Shown here: piece by piece, positions 1 to 5,815 of the stretch | Position numbering within the stretch: position 1 is the first letter of the stretch | How the letters are laid out: each line of letters opens with the position of its first letter | From: Campylobacterales bacterium | Lineage (GTDB): Bacteria > Campylobacterota > Campylobacteria > Campylobacterales > JALSKU01 | Direction: 5' to 3' | Length of the DNA stretch: 10,201 nt | NCBI GenBank assembly: GCA_027023175.1 | Contig: JALVWW010000182.1 | Span: forward strand, 1 to 10,201 | Made by a program: the position numbers and the translations under genes | The notes under the pieces: generated by a model | The model's database searches: none | Seen by the model: only the letters and a program-made list of their open reading frames with translations | Told to the model about the DNA's origin: nothing

Positions 1-279
1 AGTAAAATCGAATCTATGCAGATACAACCTTTCCTGGGGTATAAAATCATAAAAAATTCTCCAACCTTTTCAAAACTTAAAGTTGCTATAAATGAAGGTA
101 AAAACAGGGAACTTAGAAGATTTTTTGCATATTTTGACTCCAATGTAACCGACCTTAAAAGAGTAAGTTTCGGAGGAATTGACCTTGGAATGTTGAAAGA
201 GGGAAAAACCAGATATCTTACCAAAAGCGAGTATCAAAGTCTGCATGACTTTTTACATTCGGAAAACGGAAGAAGATGA
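1..279 (+). CDS. rluB: 23S rRNA pseudouridine synthase RluB/RsuA type, C-terminal part (5' end outside window)
   Basis: The reading frame is open from the first base and ends at TGA 277-279, giving the last 92 residues. The segment VAINEGKNRELRRFF, about residues 28-42 of the visible part, is the C-terminal signature of the RsuA/RluB/RluE/RluF pseudouridine synthases (an EGKNRxxRR block on the core barrel). It is followed by the usual LKRVSFGGIDLGMLKEGKTRYLT strand and turn region. The family isomerises a uridine to pseudouridine in rRNA; RluB acts on helix 89 of 23S rRNA. The catalytic Asp and the S4 domain would lie upstream and are not visible, so the choice of RluB over RsuA or RluE rests on similarity of the tail only. 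An internal ATG at 16 is not the start because the conserved fold extends further upstream. The stop overlaps the rarA start in an ATGA, suggesting translational coupling. Confidence 0.85.
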   Translation, partial: SKIESMQIQPFLGYKIIKNSPTFSKLKVAINEGKNRELRRFFAYFDSNVTDLKRVSFGGIDLGMLKEGKTRYLTKSEYQSLHDFLHSENGRR

Positions 280-1466
280 GTTTAAACCTCACTACTATTT
301 TACAGCCAAAGGAGCTTGATGAATTTATCGGGCAGTCTCATTTGCTTTCGAAAGATAAGCCGCTATATAAACTTTTAAAAAAGGGCGAGCTTTTTCATAC
401 TGTCTTTTACGGACCTCCGGGATGTGGGAAAACTACACTTGCCAAAATTTGTGCAAAACTCTCAAACAGTTCATTTTACTATCTCGATGCTACCAGTTTG
501 AAAGTCGAAGATATCAGAAAAATCCTCCAAAAACATAAAAATACTCTTTTAAAACCTCTTATATTCATAGATGAGATACACAGACTCTCAAAAAATCAGC
601 AAGAAGTTTTACTTTTGCCTATGGAGAAAAAAGAGTGTATTATAGTAGGAGCAAGCACAGAAAATCCCTACTATACTCTAACTTCAGGTATAAGATCAAG
701 AGTTATGCTTTTTGAATTTAAACCGTTAAACAACGAAGAGCTTGAAAGCTTGATAAAGTTGGCGCAAAAAAAAGTAAATTTTATTATAAGCGATGAGGCA
801 AAAGAGTATTTGGTGTATTCAAGCAGCGGCGATGCAAGGTCACTTTTAAATCTGCTTGAATTTGCCTTGGCGGTTGAGAAAGATATCTCGCTTGATACTC
901 TGAAGCTTTTAAAAAATCAACCTGCAATCGAAGGAGTAAACTCGGATGATACCCACTATGATATCATAAGTGCCATGATAAAAAGCATCAGAGGAAGTGA
1001 TGTAAATGCCTCGCTTTACTATCTTGCAAGAGCTATAGAAGCGGGAGAAAAAGCTGATTTTATAGCAAGAAGATTGGTTATCCTCTCAAGTGAAGATATA
1101 GGAAATGCCAATCCCAATGCTTTAAATCTCGCAACTAACACACTAACGGCTGTCAGCCATATAGGTTTCCCTGAAAGCAGAATCATTTTATCCCAATGCG
1201 TTATATATCTTGCCTCTTCTCCAAAATCAAACAGTTGTTATAAGGCCATAAATGAGGCACAAAAATTTGTAAAAACAAATCCTGCATTACAAATCCCCTC
1301 AAACATAAAACAAAACTGCAAAGAGTATCTTTATCCACATGACTTTGGAGGATATGTAAAGCAAAAATATATGCAAAAAAGTGTAAAATTTTACAAAAGT
1401 CAAGGTATAGGCTTCGAGAAAAATTTAAATGAATGGCTCGATAAAATTAAAGGGGTAAAGGAGTAA
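276..1466 (+). CDS. rarA: Replication-associated recombination protein A (RarA/MgsA), AAA+ ATPase
   Basis: This 396-residue AAA+ ATPase belongs to the RarA/MgsA/WRNIP1 family, which acts at stalled replication forks and is related to clamp-loader subunits. Visible motifs are Walker A GPPGCGKT at residues 46-53, Walker B LIFIDEIHR at 95-103, sensor 1 GASTENP at 125-131, the arginine-finger region SGIRSR at 137-142, and sensor 2 GDARSLLNLLE starting at 185. The C-terminal half has the RarA-specific tetramerisation region, recognisable as KSIRGSDVNASLYYLAR followed by ARRLVILSSEDIGNANP. It is somewhat shorter than E. coli RarA (about 447 aa) but looks complete. The start ATG at 276 overlaps the preceding stop by four bases. 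Its last codons (GVKE) are encoded by a degenerate octamer run that also contains the ribosome binding site of the next gene. Confidence 0.95.
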   Translation: MSLNLTTILQPKELDEFIGQSHLLSKDKPLYKLLKKGELFHTVFYGPPGCGKTTLAKICAKLSNSSFYYLDATSLKVEDIRKILQKHKNTLLKPLIFIDEIHRLSKNQQEVLLLPMEKKECIIVGASTENPYYTLTSGIRSRVMLFEFKPLNNEELESLIKLAQKKVNFIISDEAKEYLVYSSSGDARSLLNLLEFALAVEKDISLDTLKLLKNQPAIEGVNSDDTHYDIISAMIKSIRGSDVNASLYYLARAIEAGEKADFIARRLVILSSEDIGNANPNALNLATNTLTAVSHIGFPESRIILSQCVIYLASSPKSNSCYKAINEAQKFVKTNPALQIPSNIKQNCKEYLYPHDFGGYVKQKYMQKSVKFYKSQGIGFEKNLNEWLDKIKGVKE

Positions 1467-1480
1467 AGGTGGCAAGGGGT
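1449..1480 (+). repeat. Degenerate 8-bp repeats spanning rarA stop and hemY start
   Basis: Four octamers lie head to tail: AAAGGGGT (1449-1456), AAAGGAGT (1457-1464), AAAGGTGG (1465-1472) and CAAGGGGT (1473-1480), followed by an A run. They encode the end of RarA, the Shine-Dalgarno sequence of the next gene (AAAGGAG, 1457-1463) and its GTG start at 1469. The periodicity is directly visible, but four imperfect units of a purine-rich sequence could arise by chance around a ribosome binding site. Confidence 0.5.
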
Positions 1481-2860
1481 AAAAAAAAGGACAATATACA
1501 ATCTAATCACGAGTCACGAGTCACGAGTCACGAATCCATAGCAATAGTCGGAGGTGGCATCAGCGGACTTACAACAGCATTTTATATAAAACAGTATAAT
1601 CCTGAAATCAGGATAACTCTTTTTGAAAAGGAGAGTGAGCTTGGCGGAAAAATGAAAACAATTCAAAAAGACGGATTTTTGATAGAAGAGGGTAGTAACG
1701 GTTTTTTATCAAACAAGCCGGACACTCTTGAGCTTGTCAAGTTGAGTCATTGTGAAGATATACTTTTAAAAAGCAGCGATAATGCCAGAAAAAGATTTAT
1801 ATATGACAGAAAACTTGAAGTTTTACCCGAATCACCAAAAGCATTTTTGACTACTCCACTTTTAAGCCTGAAAGGAAAGCTAAGAGTTTTGTATGAGCCA
1901 TTTGCCCCTGCAAAAACTGATGACAGCGATGAGAGTCTGCAAGAGTTTGGATATAGACGAGTCGGAAAAGAGATGACGGATGTTTTTTTGGATGCGATGG
2001 TGGCAGGTATTTATGCCTCAACTCCAAAGAGTATTTCGGCACCTGCTGCTTTTCCACTTGTGGTCAAACTTGAAAAAGAGTATGGTTCACTTTTTAAAGG
2101 AATGATAAAAAAGAAAAAGAAAGAGGCAGGTCCGGGTGGAGTTTTGATGAGTTTTAAAGGGGGAGTCAGTACTTTTATAGAAAAGCTTTCACAAAATCTT
2201 GACATTGACATCATTAAAGATGCCGATATCAAAACTTTGCAAAAAGATGAAAAAGGCTTTATCTTACAAAATGAAAACCTAAAGATGAGATTTGATAAAG
2301 TGATACTCTCAACCCCTGCATACGAGAGCGCAAAGATACTTAAAGAGTTCATGCCTGAACTTTCAAATGAGTTAGCCGACATCGAGTACTCTCCTATCTC
2401 CATAGTAGGAGTCGGATATAATACACTCTCTCATCCTTTAAAAGGTTTTGGGCTATTGGCAACCACAAGGGCGAAAAAGAGTGTTTTGGGAGTACTTTGG
2501 GACAGTTCTATTTTTCGTGATAGGGCAAAAGAAGATAAAAAGCTACTTCGAGCTATGATAGGTGGACAAAGAAGTCCCGAACTTGCCCTACAAGATGAGG
2601 AAACACTTATAAATACTGCCTTGAAAGGGATAAAAGATACTATGGGCATAGATGAAAAACCGGATACTTTTTATGTCAAAAGACATGATAAAGGCATACC
2701 AAACTATGCCGTAGGTCATATAAAAAGAGTGGAAAAGATTATGAGTTTGGCTGATAAAATAGAGGGACTTTATCTAAACTCAAACGCTTATAAAGGCATA
2801 GGCTTGAATGACTGTGTAAGCAACTCCAAACTTTGTGCAAAAAAGGTGGCAGGAGTATAA
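1469..2860 (+). CDS. hemY: HemY-type FAD-dependent protoporphyrinogen/coproporphyrinogen oxidase
   Basis: This 463-residue flavoprotein of the HemY/PPOX family (often annotated hemG through TIGR00562) oxidises a porphyrinogen to the porphyrin late in heme synthesis. The dinucleotide-binding motif VGGGISGL starts at residue 27. It is followed by LFEKESELGGKMKT and the EEGSNGFL substrate-channel region. The C-terminal FAD contact is LYLNSNAYKGIGLNDCV. The start is GTG 1469, with AAAGGAG ending five bases upstream. Family members normally begin a few residues before the GGG motif. Here about 23 extra residues precede it, partly encoded by 7-bp repeats that give HESRVTS-HES. No ATG, GTG or TTG start is evident between those repeats and the Rossmann strand, so the extension is probably translated. 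A lysine-rich stretch near residue 214 lies where relatives also have a variable basic loop. The stop TAA abuts the nosD ATG. Confidence 0.9.
   Translation: MARGKKKDNIQSNHESRVTSHESIAIVGGGISGLTTAFYIKQYNPEIRITLFEKESELGGKMKTIQKDGFLIEEGSNGFLSNKPDTLELVKLSHCEDILLKSSDNARKRFIYDRKLEVLPESPKAFLTTPLLSLKGKLRVLYEPFAPAKTDDSDESLQEFGYRRVGKEMTDVFLDAMVAGIYASTPKSISAPAAFPLVVKLEKEYGSLFKGMIKKKKKEAGPGGVLMSFKGGVSTFIEKLSQNLDIDIIKDADIKTLQKDEKGFILQNENLKMRFDKVILSTPAYESAKILKEFMPELSNELADIEYSPISIVGVGYNTLSHPLKGFGLLATTRAKKSVLGVLWDSSIFRDRAKEDKKLLRAMIGGQRSPELALQDEETLINTALKGIKDTMGIDEKPDTFYVKRHDKGIPNYAVGHIKRVEKIMSLADKIEGLYLNSNAYKGIGLNDCVSNSKLCAKKVAGV
1505..1532 (+). repeat. Heptamer array (AATCACG/AGTCACG) within hemY coding sequence
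   Basis: Four tandem 7-bp units are visible: AATCACG (1505-1511), then AGTCACG three times (1512-1532), with a decaying fifth unit AATCC. Three units equal seven codons, so the array is translated as HESRVTS then HES. The flank TCTAATCACGA (1502-1512) occurs again at 7943-7953 in the nrdD operon, so this is a dispersed repeat family and not a feature of HemY. Confidence 0.85.
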
Positions 2861-4072
2861 ATGAGATATCTTTTTTTACTTATTGTTACTTCTTTTATGC
2901 TTCAAGCCAATCCCTTGCAAGATGCCATTGACAAAGCCAAACCAAATGCCGTTATAGAGCTTGGAAGCGGAATATACAATGGTAATATAGTTATAAACAA
3001 ACCACTTAAAATCATAGGCAAAAAAGATGCTAATGTTATCATAAAAAACAGCGGAATTGGAACTATCATTACTATAAAAAGCTCAGATGTACTTTTGCAA
3101 AACCTTACCATAAAAAGTTCAGGTCACAGAAAAGAGGTACTTGACAGCGGTATAAAAGGTGAAGGTATCAACAATATAACCATAAAAAACTGTCACATTG
3201 AAGATGCACTTTACGGCATCAACCTCTCATCAGTCAAAAATCTAAAAATCATATCAAACTTTATATCTTCAAAAGATGAAAAAAGACCTTTAAGAGGAGA
3301 CGGTATAAAACTTTGGTATGCAACAAATGTGACTATAAAAAATAATATCATACAAAAAGCAAGAGATACGCATATAGACAGATCTAATAATATCATTATA
3401 AAATATAACAAATATCTTGACAATAGATTTGCCATCCACTTTGAATACTCGAAAAATATATTTATAGAAAATAATTTTTTTCAATATAATGATGTAGGAA
3501 TACTGACAGAAGCTACAAAAGATATAAAAATCCTAAACAATAAACTCTTAAGCGGTAAAGGTGCCGCAAGGATAGCTATAGTACTAAAGGGCGGTAGCAA
3601 TATTCTAGTAGAAAAAAATATCATCAAATATAATTCAAAAGGTTTATATGTAGATGCAAAACCTTCAAAACTCAAAAAAACAAAAAGATATATCATATCC
3701 AATGAGATAAGTTTTAACCTTGAAGCACTTCATTTTCATGCTATCATAGCCAACAATGTCATAAAGTATAACAAAATCCATGATAACCTTGAAGATGTGG
3801 CAAAGGATATCATTGGTTATAAAAATGTGAACAATGTAGTGGAGTATAACTACTGGGGAGCTTACAGGGGATTTGACAGGAACCATGACAACATAGGAGA
3901 TACGCCATATATCATCAAAAGATATATGGACAGACTTTGGAGTTATGATAACAAGATAAAGTTTTTTTACGGAAGTGTAGTCATAGCTTTGGCAAATTTT
4001 CTTTGTGAAATAGCTCCTTTTTCAGAGCCTGAATTTATTTTGGAAGATAGAAAGCCTATATTTAAGTATTAG
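2861..4072 (+). CDS. nosD: NosD-like periplasmic right-handed beta-helix protein
   Basis: This 403-residue protein has a Sec signal peptide: MRYLFLLIVTSFMLQA, with likely cleavage after residue 16. The body is a run of parallel beta-helix (PbH1/CASH) repeats with the spacing NITIKNC, NVTIKNNII, NIIIKYNKY, NIFIENNFF, DIKILNNKL and NILVEKNII. The C-terminal block is diagnostic of NosD: YWGAYRGFDRNHDNIGDTPY from about residue 331, then DRLW and APFSEPEF at 385-392. NosD is a periplasmic accessory of the NosDFY system, needed to mature the copper sites of nitrous oxide reductase. No nosZ, nosF, nosY or nosL is present in this window, so it is an orphan here and may serve another substrate. ATG 2861 directly follows the hemY stop, with AGGAG (2851-2855) five bases upstream, indicating cotranscription with hemY. 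Confidence 0.85.
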   Translation: MRYLFLLIVTSFMLQANPLQDAIDKAKPNAVIELGSGIYNGNIVINKPLKIIGKKDANVIIKNSGIGTIITIKSSDVLLQNLTIKSSGHRKEVLDSGIKGEGINNITIKNCHIEDALYGINLSSVKNLKIISNFISSKDEKRPLRGDGIKLWYATNVTIKNNIIQKARDTHIDRSNNIIIKYNKYLDNRFAIHFEYSKNIFIENNFFQYNDVGILTEATKDIKILNNKLLSGKGAARIAIVLKGGSNILVEKNIIKYNSKGLYVDAKPSKLKKTKRYIISNEISFNLEALHFHAIIANNVIKYNKIHDNLEDVAKDIIGYKNVNNVVEYNYWGAYRGFDRNHDNIGDTPYIIKRYMDRLWSYDNKIKFFYGSVVIALANFLCEIAPFSEPEFILEDRKPIFKY

Positions 4073-4073
4073 G

Positions 4074-4108
4074 GTGTAGGATTTAGGTTTTAGAGTGTAG
4101 ATTTTGTA
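4074..4108 (+). repeat. Degenerate heptamer array (TTTAGG type) after nosD
   Basis: Five approximate 7-bp units follow the nosD stop: GTGTAGG (4074-4080), ATTTAGG (4081-4087), TTTTAGA (4088-4094), GTGTAGA (4095-4101) and TTTTGTA (4102-4108). The 15-mer GGATTTAGGTTTTAG at 4079-4093 is identical to 7911-7925 at the end of nrdD. The array fills nearly half of the nosD-MFS gap and stops just before the region upstream of the next gene. Confidence 0.7.
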
Positions 4109-4132
4109 AACATTTCTTCTCGCCTTTAACAT
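4104..4132 (+). promoter_or_regulatory. Possible weak promoter for the MFS-thioesterase pair
   Basis: TTGTAA (4104-4109) and TAACAT (4127-4132) are separated by 17 bases and each match the sigma-70 hexamers in four of six positions. The gap between nosD and the MFS gene makes a promoter reasonable, but AT-rich DNA often yields such matches. The -35 lies at the end of the heptamer array. Confidence 0.3.
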
Positions 4133-4154
4133 TTTAATTTATAAAGGATTGTTA

Positions 4155-5309
4155 TTGAAAAAATATAAAAAAGAGGAAGTTTGGACTATATCTTTTGCTC
4201 ATTTAAGCCATGATATATTTTCATCCTTTTTAGCTCCCATTTTACCGCTTTTGATAGAGAGACTCGGCATCTCTTTGTCTATGGCATCATTTTTAGATAT
4301 TGCTAGAAAAATCCCATCTCTTTTTAACCCCTTTTTAGGACTTATGGCTGAAAGAAGAGATGTGAAATATTTTGTTATACTAACTCCTGCCATTACAGCT
4401 ATATCTATGTGCCTACTTGGAGTTACTTCATCATACTTTATAGCACTTTTACTTTTGTTCATAGCCGGTATCAGTGCAACTTTGTTTCATATCCCTTCAC
4501 CTACTATGATTAAAATTGCTTCAGGTGAGCAAACCGGAAAAGGTATGAGTTGGTTTATGGTTGGAGGTGAGAGTGCCAGAACTATCGGACCTCTTTTAGT
4601 AACAGGGGCTATATCTCTGTGGGGTTTTGAAGGGATTTACAGACTTATGCCTATAGGCATCTTATCTTCACTCTTTTTGTATTATAAACTAAAAGATTTT
4701 CAAGTAGATGAGTTTAGTGCCAAAAAGATAGAAACCGGTGGTACGAAAGAGTTACTTAAAAAACTCTCCTCTTTTTTTATCATTTTAGGAAGCTATCTTC
4801 TTTTTAACGCAGGAACCAAATCGGCTATAACTTTATATCTTCCTGTTTATCTTACAAAGCATAATTTTTCTATATATGAAGCAGGTATTTCGCTCTCTAT
4901 TTTACAATTTTTTGGAATTCTGGGTACATTTTTTTCCGGTAGATTTTCTGATAAGATAGGCAGAAAAAATATGCTTTTCATTTCAGCCTTGGGAACAACT
5001 TTGGGAATGTTACTTTTTATCTATTTTAATCAGACAGCTCTGTTTCCCATATTGGCGGTTTTAGGGTTTTTCCTTTTTACTCCCGGTCCTGTTATGTTAG
5101 CAACTGTACAAGATACAAATACTAACAAACCTACCTTTGTAAATAGCCTATATATGGGTATAAACTTTGGCATAAGTTCATTGGTAGTTTTTATAGTAGG
5201 ATATTTAGCGGATATTTACGGTCTTGATACAGTATATCTTGGATGTACTCTTTTTACTTTTTTATCTCTGTTTATCATCTTACTGTTACCGACAAATAAA
5301 AAGGTATAA
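4155..5309 (+). CDS. MFS transporter, fosmidomycin-resistance (Fsr)-like
   Basis: This is an integral inner-membrane protein of about 384 residues with roughly twelve hydrophobic segments, typical of major facilitator efflux carriers. The N-terminal AHLSHDIFSSFLAPILPLL, the ATLFHIPSPTMIKIASG segment and the GGESARTIGPLL segment correspond to conserved regions of the Fsr-like branch (HxxNDxxxxxLPLL, FHPxxxRxA, GGNxGxAxGPL). The cytoplasmic loop GRFSDKIGRKNML is the second-half copy of the MFS motif A. The substrate cannot be read from the sequence. I prefer TTG 4155 as start because AAAGGA (4143-4148) is then six bases upstream; the in-frame TTG at 4149 would touch the Shine-Dalgarno sequence. 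The stop lies one base before the thioesterase ATG, so the two genes are probably cotranscribed. Confidence 0.85.
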   Translation: MKKYKKEEVWTISFAHLSHDIFSSFLAPILPLLIERLGISLSMASFLDIARKIPSLFNPFLGLMAERRDVKYFVILTPAITAISMCLLGVTSSYFIALLLLFIAGISATLFHIPSPTMIKIASGEQTGKGMSWFMVGGESARTIGPLLVTGAISLWGFEGIYRLMPIGILSSLFLYYKLKDFQVDEFSAKKIETGGTKELLKKLSSFFIILGSYLLFNAGTKSAITLYLPVYLTKHNFSIYEAGISLSILQFFGILGTFFSGRFSDKIGRKNMLFISALGTTLGMLLFIYFNQTALFPILAVLGFFLFTPGPVMLATVQDTNTNKPTFVNSLYMGINFGISSLVVFIVGYLADIYGLDTVYLGCTLFTFLSLFIILLLPTNKKV

Positions 5310-5310
5310 A

Positions 5311-5718
5311 ATGGTTGAGAAGATAAAAAATTTCTTTAAAGAAAAAGACAGGTTTGCAAAACTTTTGGGATTTGAGATAGTGGAATTTTCAAAAGGTTAT
5401 GCAAAAGTACAAGCCGTTATCAAAGATGAGTATTTAAATGTGGCCGATGTGATTCACGGGGGTTTTCTTTTTTCTCTAGCAGATTATGCGTTTGCCTTGT
5501 CTTCAAATTCTCACAACAACCTATCTTTGGCAATAAATGCAAATATAATGTTTCAAAAAGCTGTCTCAAAAGGTAGACTAACAGCGGTTGCAAAGGAGTT
5601 GACAAAGAGTAAAAAGATAGCAACTTATGAAGTAAAGATATTTGGTGAAGATACAGACTTAATCGCCTCTTTTTACGGAACGGTTTATCGAAAAGATAAA
5701 AAGATTATTGTTCCTTAA
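5311..5718 (+). CDS. PaaI-family hotdog-fold acyl-CoA thioesterase
   Basis: This 135-residue single hotdog domain belongs to the PaaI/YbgC-like thioesterase group. The signature YLNVADVIHGGFLFSLADYAFA contains Asn43, His49-Gly50-Gly51 and Asp58; in PaaI the HGG turn and this Asp form the thioester site. The family hydrolyses acyl- or aryl-CoA thioesters in the cytoplasm, generally as a homotetramer. No phenylacetate pathway genes are nearby, so the substrate is unknown and a housekeeping CoA-recycling role is as likely. ATG 5311 is preceded by AAAAAGG (5298-5304) with six bases spacing. The frame is open further upstream, but that part only overlaps the MFS gene and resembles nothing in the family. 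Confidence 0.85.
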   Translation: MVEKIKNFFKEKDRFAKLLGFEIVEFSKGYAKVQAVIKDEYLNVADVIHGGFLFSLADYAFALSSNSHNNLSLAINANIMFQKAVSKGRLTAVAKELTKSKKIATYEVKIFGEDTDLIASFYGTVYRKDKKIIVP

Positions 5719-5735
5719 ACTATCACTTTTAAGCC

Positions 5736-5749
5736 TTGATAATTATCAT
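5736..5749. promoter_or_regulatory. FNR/CRP-type operator upstream of nrdD
   Basis: TTGAT-AATT-ATCAT matches the FNR consensus TTGAT-N4-ATCAA at nine of ten specified bases. It contains the perfect 12-bp palindrome TGATAATTATCA (5737-5748). Its centre lies 41.5 bases upstream of the start site expected from the TATAAT box, the standard position for class II activation by FNR-family regulators. The gene controlled is an oxygen-sensitive ribonucleotide reductase. The identity of the regulator is inferred. Confidence 0.6.
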
Positions 5750-5784
5750 TTCAAGATGGTACTTTTTAGGATATAATCCCTATA
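5749..5784 (+). promoter_or_regulatory. nrdD operon promoter
   Basis: A perfect -10 hexamer TATAAT is at 5772-5777. A poor -35 (TTTCAA, 5749-5754) lies 17 bases upstream, as expected for an activator-dependent promoter. The predicted start is near 5784, leaving a leader of about 32 bases that contains AAAAGG (5804-5809) six bases before the nrdD ATG. Confidence 0.6.
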
Positions 5785-5815
5785 AATTTTCTACATCTAC
5801 TGCAAAAGGTATTTA

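Noticed and set aside
1505..1532. CRISPR-like array
   Set aside because: The units are 7 bp, contiguous and without spacers, so this is a simple tandem repeat.
2106..2127. Lysine-rich A-run in hemY as a possible frameshift slippage site
   Set aside because: The frame continues normally into conserved HemY sequence, and relatives carry a variable basic loop at this place.
1851..2649. Antisense open frames within hemY
   Set aside because: They are shadows of the strongly supported hemY frame, with no ribosome binding site or recognisable domain.
2902..3886. Antisense open frames within nosD
   Set aside because: Low-complexity hydrophobic translations of the beta-helix repeats on the other strand; no family features.
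5224..5310. Upstream extension of the thioesterase reading frame
   Set aside because: It only overlaps the end of the MFS gene in another frame, lacks a ribosome binding site and does not resemble the PaaI family; ATG 5311 has a good one.
5719..5735. Terminator after the thioesterase gene
   Set aside because: No GC-rich hairpin with a T run is visible; the only clear dyad is the operator-like palindrome further on.
5737..5748. Fur box reading of the TGATAATTATCA palindrome
   Set aside because: It resembles part of a Fur site, but the TTGAT-N4-ATCA spacing, the -41.5 position and an anaerobic target gene fit an FNR-type site better. Fur is not excluded.
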